From Winogradskyella haliclonae (GTDB taxonomy: Bacteria; Bacteroidota; Bacteroidia; Flavobacteriales; Flavobacteriaceae), in assembly GCF_014635865.1 (NCBI RefSeq), contig NZ_BMDQ01000001.1, positions 1,178,001 to 1,242,000 on the forward strand: a DNA stretch of 64,000 nt. Reading direction: 5' to 3'. Below the pieces are notes generated by a model. The model worked only from the letters and a program-made list of their open reading frames with translations. It did not search any database and was not told the origin of the DNA. Each line of letters begins with the position of its first letter. Positions within the stretch are counted from its first letter, which is position 1. Position numbers and translations under genes: made by a program. Below, in pieces: positions 9,060 to 17,774 of the stretch.

Positions 9060-11645
9060 CTAGAAAGGATAATTTATACCAATATTATAAGTGGCATTGC
9101 CAAAATTATAATTTGTAAACCAACGGTTTCCCATTTGCAGTGATGGGTCATATGTTTTAAAACCAATATCTCCACGTAGTACAAAAAAGGTAAAATCGTA
9201 TCTAAGACCAAAGCCACTACCTACAGCAATATCTCTTAAAGATTTGAGATTTGTAAATGTAGACTCTGGGTCATCTTCCACATTGTCGAAAGCATTCCAA
9301 ATATTGCCAGCATCAACAAAAAGAGCGCCGTCGAAATTTCCAAATAAATTAAAGCGTTGCTCAAGACTGAAATGTAATTTTAGGTTTGCTTCATTAAACT
9401 CATTGGTGTTCTGAGAACTTCCAGGACCAAGGTTATAAGCTGTCCATGCACGATTGTCATTTGGTCCACCGGCAAAGAAACTTTCTACAAAAGGAATGTT
9501 GTTAGAATTGCCAAATGGTATGGCAACACCAAAATAACTTCTAAAGGCTAATACATTTTTCTTACCTCTTAAACCAAAATATTTTACATAATCAATTTCA
9601 GTTTTGAAATATTGAGAAAAAGGAACATTAAAAATCTCATAACGACCATCATTATTTTTATCTAAACCAGCCAGACTAGAAATACCAGATGCTAAATTGC
9701 CGGCTATTTCAAAATGATATTTAAATCTTGAAAAATTATTGTCAGACAAATCAGTTCTAGTGTCTCTTGTGTAGTCAAAATTAGAGGATATAATAAGATT
9801 GTCTTCAGTAAGTCGGTCTTGGCGCTGGTTTATATTATTTACATCAGTAAAGGCTACATCTCCTTGGGATAATGATGTGTTACCATTAAGGACATCATTG
9901 ATAAATGTATCTGCGGGTGTAAAGTCTGATGGAGGATTTTGAAGCACATCATTATTACCTATATATCCTATATCTCTTGCTATCTCATTTAATCTATTAA
10001 AGGAGTTTGAGTATACTCCAAAATAGTTTTCGGGATTTAGATTTCGTACATATTGAACATTAAACAATTCTAAGTTATTTGTGACCTTATCGCTAGGAAA
10101 CCAATTATAAGCAAAAATGCTTGAGAGTGTTTGTCTGTCTAGTCCAATGTTTTGTTGGCTTGTTGCAGCAATATTTATTTTAGTACTAGGAGACATTGTT
10201 TTAGGAATAATTTTTTCAGTATTGAAAGGCAAAAATATCCTTGGAATAGTTAAGCTAACTGAGCCGCCAAACTCATTAATGTTAAAAAAAGTATTATCAC
10301 TATCACTAACATCATCTGAGGCACCAATAGATCCTAATGCAGAAATATCTAAGGTTTCAGCACCTCTAAAAACATTCCTAATCTTTAGACCAGTACTAAA
10401 CGCAAAACCTACTGTTTGTATATTGCTTTGAGAGACATCAAAAGAGAAACCTAACTCATATTTTTTTCTAGGCGATAAAAATATATTGGCTGTAAGCGTA
10501 GAATCAGCTTCATTGGCAATATAATCTACACCTGGATATCTAAACATCTGTAACTGATTAAGATATCGTGATGTCCTAGTGCGATCAATATCTCTGTATA
10601 TATCTCCCTTTTTTATAAAAACAGCATCAGTCAAAGCCTTAGGTTTGAATTTAAGTTTATCAAAACTGTAAAGATTGTATCCGTTATAAGTGGTGCTGTC
10701 TGTTATTTTTTTGCCTTCAATTCTATTTTCGTTTGTAGCATCAGTGATAATGTTTACTTCTTTTATTTTATAAACTTTAAAGGGCTCTGTTCTAGTTGAA
10801 TCTTCATTTCTGATAACGCGATTGTCTATAAATAATTCAGCATTAAAAGTATTTCTAGATTTAAAAGTGTCTATTTCAAAACGCACATAATCTTGACCAA
10901 AAAAGTAAAGACCAGAGTTACGCATCAATTTATTTATTCTAGAGCGTTCACCAGTAAAATTGTCTTCGTCATATTGCTCACCTTCTTTTAGTAATGAAGC
11001 ACTAACATTTGCTTTGTATATAGAGTCAACTACAGGTGTTTTGATAGTAGTTTTTAAGGTGTCCAAAATACTAGGGGGGTTTTTGGTAACTGTGTATTTT
11101 ACTTTTGCACGTTTATTTGAGTCGCGTTCAATAGTATAGTCTACTTCATTATATAGCCATCCGCGTTTGTAATAATATTTTCGTAATCTGTTTTTTGTCT
11201 TTTCGGTTTTATCTTCATCTAATATGGTAGGTGCTTCTCCTATTCGTTTTAACCAAGAGTTAAAGCCTAAGACAGATTTTTTTAGCTTATTAAGCTGTTT
11301 TTCAGATAATGTATTGGTTAACCTTTTTCGTCTATTACCTTTATCTAACCAAGCTTCAAAAATAGAATCTCTATTTGGTCGCGCTAAATTATATACATGT
11401 AATTTAAGTGGAAAAGATTCAATTCCAGAATTAGGTTTCTGTAAAGGAATATTATTTATTCGTTCTTTATTAGTGACTTTACCATCAACCTCAATTCTAT
11501 TTTCAGTTAGTAAATATTTACCATCCTTTACACGTTTTACAGTACTGCACGAAACTAATAACACCAAAGTAAACATACAGATAGCCAAATTTGCTAAGCT
11601 GAGGTTTAATTTTTCTAGTACCAGTTTGTGGCGTTTAAGGTTCAA
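9060..11645 (-). CDS. tamL: BamA/TamA-family outer-membrane lipoprotein TamL
   Basis: Omp85-superfamily protein, the Bacteroidota lipoprotein form that partners with TamB in outer-membrane assembly. Features in order: signal and lipobox (LLVSC, Cys33), the family-typical STVKRVKDGKYLLTENRI, POTRA-like repeats (about 90-400), and a C-terminal 16-strand-type barrel (about 410-861) with FFAGGPNDNRAWTAYNLGPG, matching the conserved (V/I)RG(F/Y)-like loop region. Length 861 fits the family. The longest frame opens at a TTG (11645); the first ATG (11576) would leave only nine residues before the lipid-bearing Cys, with no positive charge. I therefore keep the TTG start. tamB is not next to it. Confidence 0.9.
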   Translation of the reverse strand: MNLKRHKLVLEKLNLSLANLAICMFTLVLLVSCSTVKRVKDGKYLLTENRIEVDGKVTNKERINNIPLQKPNSGIESFPLKLHVYNLARPNRDSIFEAWLDKGNRRKRLTNTLSEKQLNKLKKSVLGFNSWLKRIGEAPTILDEDKTEKTKNRLRKYYYKRGWLYNEVDYTIERDSNKRAKVKYTVTKNPPSILDTLKTTIKTPVVDSIYKANVSASLLKEGEQYDEDNFTGERSRINKLMRNSGLYFFGQDYVRFEIDTFKSRNTFNAELFIDNRVIRNEDSTRTEPFKVYKIKEVNIITDATNENRIEGKKITDSTTYNGYNLYSFDKLKFKPKALTDAVFIKKGDIYRDIDRTRTSRYLNQLQMFRYPGVDYIANEADSTLTANIFLSPRKKYELGFSFDVSQSNIQTVGFAFSTGLKIRNVFRGAETLDISALGSIGASDDVSDSDNTFFNINEFGGSVSLTIPRIFLPFNTEKIIPKTMSPSTKINIAATSQQNIGLDRQTLSSIFAYNWFPSDKVTNNLELFNVQYVRNLNPENYFGVYSNSFNRLNEIARDIGYIGNNDVLQNPPSDFTPADTFINDVLNGNTSLSQGDVAFTDVNNINQRQDRLTEDNLIISSNFDYTRDTRTDLSDNNFSRFKYHFEIAGNLASGISSLAGLDKNNDGRYEIFNVPFSQYFKTEIDYVKYFGLRGKKNVLAFRSYFGVAIPFGNSNNIPFVESFFAGGPNDNRAWTAYNLGPGSSQNTNEFNEANLKLHFSLEQRFNLFGNFDGALFVDAGNIWNAFDNVEDDPESTFTNLKSLRDIAVGSGFGLRYDFTFFVLRGDIGFKTYDPSLQMGNRWFTNYNFGNATYNIGINYPF

Positions 11646-11748
11646 ATTGAAAGCATTTTTTTGATATTCATAAGACTGTGCAAATATTAGTCCAAAAAAG
11701 TATTAATTTGTCATCTCTTATGTTACTAACAAATGTAAAGACATTTTA

Positions 11749-12477
11749 ATGTTATCAAAGAATCAGATAAAATTAATTAAAAGTTTAGCCCAAAAAAAAT
11801 TCAGGAATCAACACGGTTTATTTACGGTGGAGGGTATAAAAGGGATTACCGAGTTTGTAAATTCTTCTTTTAGCTTAAATCAAATATACAGCTTAGAACA
11901 TAGTTTTGATGTTGATGACGCTAAAATGACATTAATATCAGATTCTGATTTAAAAAAAATTTCTCAGTTAAAAAACCCAAATACAGCTGTTGGAGTTTTT
12001 GAGATTCCTAAAAGTAAGGCTATTGATAATTCTAAACTCATTATTGCTTTAGACGATGTCCGTGATCCTGGAAATTTAGGCACTATTATAAGACTCTGCG
12101 ATTGGTTTGGTATTAAGGATTTGGTTTGTAGCAAAGCCACTGTAGATTGTTTTAACTCTAAAGTTGTCCAAGCTACTATGGGCTCATTAACCCGTGTTAA
12201 TGTAAGTTATGTGGACTTAGATAGTTTTCTTTCTGATTCGGAAAATGAAGTTTTAGGTACTTTTATGGACGGCGAAAATATCTATAAAGTAGATTTGCCT
12301 GAGAAAGGAATTTTGGTTTTAGGTAATGAAGCTAACGGCATCTCTAATACAATTAAAGATAAAGTAACTAAACAGTTAGGAATACCAAGATTTGGAAATC
12401 TTAAAGCGACTGAAAGTCTTAATGTTGCAACTGCTACTGCAATTTGCTTAAGTGAATTTAAACGAAAAATTACCTAA
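11749..12477 (+). CDS. TrmH/SpoU-family RNA 2'-O-methyltransferase
   Basis: SAM-dependent ribose methyltransferase of the SPOUT class, probably acting on rRNA. The 242 residues show an N-terminal substrate-binding domain (LVQKKFRNQHGLFTVEGIK-like stretch, about 10-30) and the C-terminal knot with motif 1 (DDVRDPGNLGTIIRLCDWFG, about 103-122), motif 2 (LVLGNEANGI, about 188-197) and motif 3 (ATESLNVATATAICLSEF, about 222-239). It is divergent from tamL and its 3' end overlaps porT by 8 bases, tail to tail. The exact methylated base cannot be told. Confidence 0.9.
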   Translation: MLSKNQIKLIKSLAQKKFRNQHGLFTVEGIKGITEFVNSSFSLNQIYSLEHSFDVDDAKMTLISDSDLKKISQLKNPNTAVGVFEIPKSKAIDNSKLIIALDDVRDPGNLGTIIRLCDWFGIKDLVCSKATVDCFNSKVVQATMGSLTRVNVSYVDLDSFLSDSENEVLGTFMDGENIYKVDLPEKGILVLGNEANGISNTIKDKVTKQLGIPRFGNLKATESLNVATATAICLSEFKRKIT

Positions 12478-13183
12478 AAGTAAAATTGATAAAAATACCT
12501 CGTGTTTTCATAGAGGTAATGTTTCCTGTCCAAGGGCTATTTGGGTCGATATCTCTTACAACTTCGTCATTAATTGCAAAAACACCTCTAATCGATGGCG
12601 TAAATTTGAAATACAATAGGTATAAGTCAACACCAAACCCTATTTCATAAAAGTAGTTGTTACTAGTCATTCTAAACTGACCACCACTATTGTCACTTGG
12701 GTTGTCTTCATTACTAGCTAAGTTTAAAGCTGTAGAAACGCCACCAACTATAAATGGTCTAAAGTTGTTGATACGATTTGTAGAAAACTTTAATAGTAAT
12801 GGTAAGTGTATATATGTAGATTTTACCTCTCGTAGCAAATCTGAGGGATTAAAATTTTGCCCATCAAAATAACTTTCATTATATCTTAAGGTACGGGTAC
12901 TAAAATACACACCCGGTTCAAAACGTAAATTTAGATGATTGTTAATTCTTAAATCACCTGTTAGGCCTACTTGAAATCCAGTAGTGGCATCCACAAGAAT
13001 GTCATCAAGATTTTCTTCATACTCAAACTTAAAATCATAACTGTTAAATCCTAAAAAGTAGCCCCAAGACAATACTTTTTTATCCATAGTCTGAAGATTT
13101 GCCACTTTTTCTTTAGAGAATAATTGAGCAAAACTACTGTTACAGCTTAGTAAAACAGCAAAAACAATGATTAATTTCTTCAT
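12470..13183 (-). CDS. porT: Type IX secretion / gliding protein PorT (SprT)
   Basis: Outer-membrane-associated protein required for the type IX secretion system. The 237 residues begin with a signal peptide (MKKLIIVFAVLLSCNSSFA) and continue as a PorT-type barrel: LSWGYFLGFNSYDFKFEY, LRFEPGVYFSTRTLRY, STYIHLPLLLKFSTNRI, NFRPFIVGGVSTALNLAS, then a C-terminal Phe-containing strand (GIFINFTFR). It starts one base after ubiE, and this ubiE-porT pairing recurs in flavobacteria. The window also encodes T9SS cargo and the DUF5103 plug, so the system should be functional here. Confidence 0.9.
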   Translation of the reverse strand: MKKLIIVFAVLLSCNSSFAQLFSKEKVANLQTMDKKVLSWGYFLGFNSYDFKFEYEENLDDILVDATTGFQVGLTGDLRINNHLNLRFEPGVYFSTRTLRYNESYFDGQNFNPSDLLREVKSTYIHLPLLLKFSTNRINNFRPFIVGGVSTALNLASNEDNPSDNSGGQFRMTSNNYFYEIGFGVDLYLLYFKFTPSIRGVFAINDEVVRDIDPNSPWTGNITSMKTRGIFINFTFR

Positions 13184-13184
13184 A

Positions 13185-13916
13185 TTATGCTTTAGATGCG
13201 GTATAGATTGTAGCTACACCAAACGTTTGTGGTTTGTCTTTGACATTAATAAACCCAATTTGTCTTAAAATATTGTTTAGTTCTTCTCCAAAAGGGAAAA
13301 CAGAGGCAGATTCACTTAAATATTTATAAGCACTTCTGTCTTTAGAAAAAACTTTGCCAATAGTAGGTAAAATAAATTTAGAATACAATTTATAACCTTG
13401 TTTGTATGGCGTTTTTGTTGGTATTGATGTTTCAAGAATCACAAAAATACCGTTGGGTTTGAGCACTCGAAGTATCTCTGAAAGCCCTTTTTCTAAATTC
13501 ATAAAATTTCTTACGCCAAACGCAACAGTAATGGCGTCAAAGGTGTTGTCTTCAAAGGGTAAGTCTTCAGAATCACCTATGACCATTTGTATAATGCCAT
13601 CTAATTCTTTTGCTTTAATTTTTTGTCGCCCAACTTCGAGCATACCATCACTGATATCTAAACCAATAATTTCTTTGGCTGAGGTTTTAGTAAGACTTAT
13701 AGCTAAGTCACCTGTACCTGTGGCAATATCTAGTATATTTTCTGGTGATGTGTCAGAAATAATTTGTACAACTTTGTTACGCCATTTTACATCAATTCCA
13801 AATGAAATGACTCTGTTTAATCCATCATATTCCTCAGAAATGGTGTCAAACATTTTAGTAACTTGCTCTTTCTTATCGAGCTCACTGTCTTTATATGGCT
13901 TTACACTTTTTGACAT
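13185..13916 (-). CDS. ubiE: Demethylmenaquinone methyltransferase
   Basis: Final methylation of demethylmenaquinone to menaquinone, using SAM, at the membrane surface. The 243 residues carry the class I methyltransferase fold: [15 protein letters not shown] (motif I, about 63-77), [27 protein letters not shown] and the UbiE signature [18 protein letters not shown] near the C-terminus. A TTG codon sits just before; the ATG at 13916 (MSKSV) is the natural start. Bacteroidota use menaquinone, so the menaquinone role is preferred over ubiquinone; the adjacent NQR pump would reduce that quinone. Co-transcribed with porT. Confidence 0.95.
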   Translation of the reverse strand: MSKSVKPYKDSELDKKEQVTKMFDTISEEYDGLNRVISFGIDVKWRNKVVQIISDTSPENILDIATGTGDLAISLTKTSAKEIIGLDISDGMLEVGRQKIKAKELDGIIQMVIGDSEDLPFEDNTFDAITVAFGVRNFMNLEKGLSEILRVLKPNGIFVILETSIPTKTPYKQGYKLYSKFILPTIGKVFSKDRSAYKYLSESASVFPFGEELNNILRQIGFINVKDKPQTFGVATIYTASKA

Positions 13917-13930
13917 CAAAAAAATTTTTG

Positions 13931-13938
13931 CAAATATA
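13931..13938 (-). promoter_or_regulatory. ubiE: ubiE-porT promoter, -7 box
   Basis: Minus-strand TATATTTG matches TAnnTTTG, 15 bases upstream of the ubiE ATG. The untranslated leader would be under about 10 bases. Confidence 0.6.
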
Positions 13939-14064
13939 CTAAGAAGATATAAGTGTAACTAAAGTTGCAGATTATAAGAAGACTTTAATTTTACGGAAGT
14001 CTTAATCGCTAGTTGTTAGAGCAAATTCTTAACATTCAAACTTTAAGTACTTATAAGATATAAC

Positions 14065-14072
14065 TATATTTG
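14065..14072 (+). promoter_or_regulatory. trkA: trkAH promoter, -7 box
   Basis: TATATTTG matches TAnnTTTG, 25 bases upstream of the trkA start. A 7-bp inverted repeat (AAGACTT 13979-13985, AAGTCTT 13997-14003) lies further upstream and may be unrelated. Confidence 0.6.
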
Positions 14073-14096
14073 TACGTTATTTTCAAATAAACATTA

Positions 14097-15446
14097 ATGA
14101 AAATTATTATTGCTGGTGCTGGAGAAGTCGGATTCCATTTGGCTAAACTGTTGTCTTACGAGTCTCAAGAAATTACGCTTATTGATAATAAAAAAGATAG
14201 CCTCACTTATGCGGGCGAAAATCTTGATATAAAAACCATAAAAGGTGATGCTACTTCTATTACAACTTTAAAAGAAGGGCGTATTGAAAATTCTGAACTT
14301 TTTATAGCGGTTACTTCTTCAGAGACAACTAATATTACTGCTTGTGTGTTAGCAAAGCAGTTAGGCGCAAAGCGTACGATTGCGCGTATATCTAATACTG
14401 AATTTATTGATAATAAAGAAGAACTAGGGTTTTCAAAGTTTGGTATTGACGAATTAATTTCGCCGGAGTCATTAGCGGCTTCAGAAATAGAATTACTGCT
14501 CAATCAATATGGATTTAACGATACTTATGAGTTTGAAGACGGTAAACTAACAATGTTAGGACTTCGATTATCTCGTACCGCTACTTTTGTTGGTAAAACG
14601 GTTAAGGAAGCTGCAGAGTTATATTCAGAATTGCACTTTATTCCTATTGCTATTCAGCGTTACGGAACACAGTATACTATAATTCCTAGAGGCGATACTA
14701 TTTTTAAAGAAGGTGATAAGGTCGTTTTTGTAACCTCTAAAGGTGGTGATGAAGAACTGTTTGAACTCTCAGGAAAAGTAAAGGTTGGTATTAAAGATGT
14801 TATGATTTTAGGCGGTAGTAAAATTGGTTACAAAACCGCTCAAGATTTATGTAAGAGTAAGTTTAATGTTAAACTTATTGAGGGCAAAAAGGATATTGCT
14901 GAAGATTTAGCAGATGAGTTGCCTAATGCACTCGTTATATGTGGCGATGGTAGAAATGTCGACATTTTAGAAGAGGAAAATATATCGCAGATGGATGCTT
15001 TTATTTCTGTTACAGGGAATTCTGAAACTAATATAATGTCATGTCTTTTAGCTAAATCTAAAGGCGTTAAGAAAACGATTGCTTTAGTTGAAAACATGGA
15101 TTATTATCAATTGTCTCAATCTATCGGTATTGACACATTAATTAATAAAAAGCTTTTAGCGGCTAATACCATATTTAGATATATTCGAAAAGGTGAAGTT
15201 GTAGCTATGACCAAATTAACTAACATGAATGCCGAGCTTTTAGAGTTTGTAGTTAAACCAAACTCTAAGATTACAAATAATAAAATTAAAGACTTAGATT
15301 TTCCGAGGTCGGCAATTTTTGGTGGTGTTATTAGAAATGGTGAAGGTCTTATTCCTTTAGGAAGTTTTACTATTCAAGCAGGTGACAGAGTTGTTGTTTG
15401 TTGTTTACCGCGCTCAATCGCCGAAGTAGAAAAGTTTTTTGCATAA
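14097..15446 (+). CDS. trkA: Trk system potassium transporter, NAD-binding subunit TrkA
   Basis: Cytoplasmic gating ring for the TrkH potassium channel. The 449 residues form two RCK units: first Rossmann domain starting IIIAGAGEVGFHLAKLL (about 3-19) with its TrkA-C domain to about 220, then a second Rossmann domain starting VMILGGSKIGYKTAQDL (about 227-243) and a second TrkA-C domain to the end. The double RCK arrangement equals the E. coli length. trkH starts four bases after the stop, so the two are co-translated. Confidence 0.96.
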   Translation: MKIIIAGAGEVGFHLAKLLSYESQEITLIDNKKDSLTYAGENLDIKTIKGDATSITTLKEGRIENSELFIAVTSSETTNITACVLAKQLGAKRTIARISNTEFIDNKEELGFSKFGIDELISPESLAASEIELLLNQYGFNDTYEFEDGKLTMLGLRLSRTATFVGKTVKEAAELYSELHFIPIAIQRYGTQYTIIPRGDTIFKEGDKVVFVTSKGGDEELFELSGKVKVGIKDVMILGGSKIGYKTAQDLCKSKFNVKLIEGKKDIAEDLADELPNALVICGDGRNVDILEEENISQMDAFISVTGNSETNIMSCLLAKSKGVKKTIALVENMDYYQLSQSIGIDTLINKKLLAANTIFRYIRKGEVVAMTKLTNMNAELLEFVVKPNSKITNNKIKDLDFPRSAIFGGVIRNGEGLIPLGSFTIQAGDRVVVCCLPRSIAEVEKFFA

Positions 15447-15449
15447 CCT

Positions 15450-16952
15450 ATGGCAAAAATGAAGCTTAATTACAAAATCATTTTCCATTTTTTGGGATTA
15501 TTACTGCTATTTAATGGCGGCTTTATACTTATAGCAACATTAATAAGTTTAATCTATAAAGATGGTGTTACACTAGAGCTCTTATTGTCAGGGTTTACAG
15601 TGCTTTTAGTGGGTATTTTTGTAATGTATAATACTCGCAATCATCGAAAAGAAATGAATAAACGCGAAGGTTATATTGTGGTGACTTTCGGATGGATTGT
15701 CATGTCTTTGTCTGGTTCTTTGCCCTATATGGTTACAGAAACTATTCCATCGTTTACAAATGCTTTTTTCGAAACAATGTCTGGTTATACGACTACAGGA
15801 GCTAGTATATTAAATGATATTGAAATAATCCCTAAAGGTGTTCTTTTTTGGCGAAGCATGACCCATTGGATTGGTGGTATGGGGATTATTGTATTAGCAA
15901 TTGCCATATTACCGCTTTTAGGTATAGGTGGTATGCAGTTATTTGCAGCTGAAGCGCCTGGTCCAGGAGGCGATAAGCTGCATCCAAGAATTACAGATAC
16001 GGCTAAGCGTTTATGGCTCATATACTTTGGATATACTGCGGCAGAAACCATATTGCTTCAAATAGCGGGTATGTCTTTTTTTGATGCTATTAATCATGCA
16101 TTGAGCACACTGTCTACCGGTGGATTTTCTACAAAAAATGATAGTATAGCCTATTGGAATGATAATCCAGCAATACAATACATCATAATAAGTTTTATGT
16201 TTTTGGCAGGTACAAACTTTGTGTTAAGTTATTTTGCGTTTAAAGGGAAAGTTCAGAAAATCATTAGGGATGATGAGTTTAAATTATACTTCAGATTGAC
16301 ATTTATATTCGCCATAATTGTAGCAATGGTTGTTTATTTTAAAGCTGATGTTTCACAGTCTTCAATTGCGCATCCTATGGTATTAGGAGAGTTTGAAAGT
16401 GCAATACGACATGGATTTTTCCAAGTGTTGGCTATTGTAACAACTACAGGTTTTGTTACTGCAGATTATACGATGTGGACACCATTTTTAACCGTATTCT
16501 TTTTTGGACTAATGTTTTTAGGAGGTTCGGCTGGGAGTACATCAGGTGGTATTAAAGTAGTAAGACATTTGTTATTAATTAAAAATGGCTTTTTAGAGTT
16601 TAGAAGAGCGTTACACCCTAATGCCATTTTACCTGTACGTTATAATCAAAAATCGGTATCTGGCGATATTGTGTTTAATATTCTCGGTTTCTTTATCTCC
16701 TATATGTTGCTTTTTATATTTGGAGCTTTAGTCTTTTCAATGTTTCAAATAGATTTTACTTCTGCCATTGGTCTGTCTGCTTCAAGTTTAGGTAATGTTG
16801 GTCCAGCTTTAGGAGAATTTGGACCAGTAAATAATTATGCGGCTTTACCTCCTTTAGGAAAATGGTGGGCATCTTTTTTGATGCTTTTAGGACGTTTGGA
16901 ATTATTTACTGTACTCATTTTATTGACGCCTTTTTTCTGGCGAAATCGCTAA
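15450..16952 (+). CDS. trkH: Trk/Ktr potassium transporter membrane subunit TrkH
   Basis: Potassium-conducting membrane subunit. The 500 residues contain about ten membrane segments arranged as four M-P-M repeats. Selectivity-filter loops are visible: SGYTTTGASILND (about 111-123), LSTLSTGGFSTKND (about 218-231), IVTTTGFVTADY (about 331-342) and SASSLGNVGPALGEFG (about 445-460), with the glycines that form the filter. It is paired with trkA and controlled by the same promoter. The following 185 bases up to 17137 hold no other gene. Confidence 0.96.
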   Translation: MAKMKLNYKIIFHFLGLLLLFNGGFILIATLISLIYKDGVTLELLLSGFTVLLVGIFVMYNTRNHRKEMNKREGYIVVTFGWIVMSLSGSLPYMVTETIPSFTNAFFETMSGYTTTGASILNDIEIIPKGVLFWRSMTHWIGGMGIIVLAIAILPLLGIGGMQLFAAEAPGPGGDKLHPRITDTAKRLWLIYFGYTAAETILLQIAGMSFFDAINHALSTLSTGGFSTKNDSIAYWNDNPAIQYIIISFMFLAGTNFVLSYFAFKGKVQKIIRDDEFKLYFRLTFIFAIIVAMVVYFKADVSQSSIAHPMVLGEFESAIRHGFFQVLAIVTTTGFVTADYTMWTPFLTVFFFGLMFLGGSAGSTSGGIKVVRHLLLIKNGFLEFRRALHPNAILPVRYNQKSVSGDIVFNILGFFISYMLLFIFGALVFSMFQIDFTSAIGLSASSLGNVGPALGEFGPVNNYAALPPLGKWWASFLMLLGRLELFTVLILLTPFFWRNR

Positions 16953-17088
16953 ATTTTATTCTGAAAAAGAAAGAATTTTCAACTTTTTTCAAAGAAAATC
17001 AATTTTATTCTAGCCTATATAAATACTCATATTTCCGAATATTGAGCATTGGTTTTTAAGTGTTTATAGCGGAATGTGCTGTAACATT

Positions 17089-17126
17089 TTTAATTGGTCA
17101 ACGTCTTATAAGCATAACCAATTAAA
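17089..17126 (+). promoter_or_regulatory. Long-stem hairpin just before a small membrane-protein gene
   Basis: TTTAATTGGT (17089-17098) and ACCAATTAAA (17117-17126) form a perfect 10-bp stem; the 18-nt loop holds the palindrome CTTATAAG. The stem ends 11 bases before the ATG at 17138. It could be an operator or, if transcribed, a structure controlling translation. No T-run follows, so it is not a terminator. Confidence 0.4.
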
Positions 17127-17137
17127 TTTTATCAATC

Positions 17138-17389
17138 ATGGAATTAGTATTAAACACAATTGAAACAGAACCATTACCCGAGCCCAGAGAAACGTTTGTT
17201 TACACAAACGAACATTTGTTAAACTCAAATTACAAAGCTGCTGTACAACAGAACTTCATCAATTCTTCTAAGCCATCAGTTTTCGGGATGAGACAGCGTC
17301 TAAAATTCAAGCAATTCAATAACGTACACACTATTGGAGTGGTATTAAAACTATCAGTATTTGTAACAGTACTTTCTTTTATGTTTTAA
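17138..17389 (+). CDS. Small membrane protein, unknown function
   Basis: An 83-residue protein with a hydrophilic, Glu/Pro-rich N-terminus (IETEPLPEPRETFVYTNEHL), a basic middle (FGMRQRLKFKQF) and a C-terminal hydrophobic segment (VVLKLSVFVTVLSFMF, about 67-82) that probably spans or anchors in the membrane. It is its own unit: a long hairpin precedes it and a terminator (17415-17450) follows. No family recognised. The clean framing by regulatory structure argues that it is a real gene. Confidence 0.6.
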   Translation: MELVLNTIETEPLPEPRETFVYTNEHLLNSNYKAAVQQNFINSSKPSVFGMRQRLKFKQFNNVHTIGVVLKLSVFVTVLSFMF

Positions 17390-17414
17390 ATCAAGGCTAC
17401 ATATTTTATTATCC

Positions 17415-17450
17415 AAAGATGCTTTTTATTGTAATGTAAGAAGCATCTTT
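17415..17450 (+). terminator. Terminator of the 83-residue small protein gene
   Basis: AAAGATGCTT (17415-17424) pairs with AAGCATCTTT (17441-17450) and is followed by TTTTATG. It lies 25 bases after the stop at 17389. Confidence 0.85.
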
Positions 17451-17489
17451 TTTTATGTCATTTTCTAACCTTATTTAAATCTAAAGATT

Positions 17490-17774
17490 ATGGGATCAGC
17501 ATCGATGAATACTATTATGAATAATAATAGAAAACTTTTACCACTGCGTGACAGGTTTAAGAATAGACTAGGTGGATATAATTCAGATAAAAAGACAGAA
17601 TATAATTTGCCTAAAGCAAATGCAAAACAACTTAAAGATATTAGTAGACGATTAAAAGAAGAGCATAAAAGTAGAATGCTAAAGATTATAGTAGTAACTG
17701 TAATTTTATTTTTAGGACTTTTACTTACGTTTCTTTACTCTTCTGATGGTATTATTGAATTACTTACATACTAG
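17490..17774 (+). CDS. Small basic membrane protein, unknown function
   Basis: A 94-residue protein with a basic N-terminal two-thirds (RKLLPLRDRFKNRLGG, LKDISRRLKEEHKSRM) and one membrane segment (IIVVTVILFLGLLLTFLY, about 66-83). In-frame ATGs at 17490, 17505 and 17517 are all possible starts; the longest is kept. Its last four bases overlap the convergent aminotransferase gene, tail to tail. It resembles small conserved proteins of unknown function in flavobacteria, but I cannot name a family. Confidence 0.6.
   Translation: MGSASMNTIMNNNRKLLPLRDRFKNRLGGYNSDKKTEYNLPKANAKQLKDISRRLKEEHKSRMLKIIVVTVILFLGLLLTFLYSSDGIIELLTY

Noticed and set aside
10117..10431. A hydrophobic 104-codon frame opposite the tamL barrel
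   Set aside because: Hydrophobicity arises from antisense reading of polar barrel codons; no independent evidence.
11224..11664. A 146-codon plus-strand frame opposite the start of tamL
   Set aside because: It is the shadow of tamL codons; no promoter box or signal leads into it.
13402..13962. A 186-codon open frame on the plus strand opposite ubiE
   Set aside because: It lies entirely against the conserved ubiE gene, has no family resemblance, and its composition is what the complement of a coding strand gives.
16862..17059. A 65-codon frame across the end of trkH
   Set aside because: Overlaps trkH out of frame, with no start signal; the tail is AT-rich spacer with an 11-base direct repeat (TTTTATTCT type) of no clear meaning.
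17089..17126. The long hairpin as a transcription terminator for trkAH
   Set aside because: No T-run follows either arm on the plus strand and the stem is AT-rich, so a regulatory element is a better fit.
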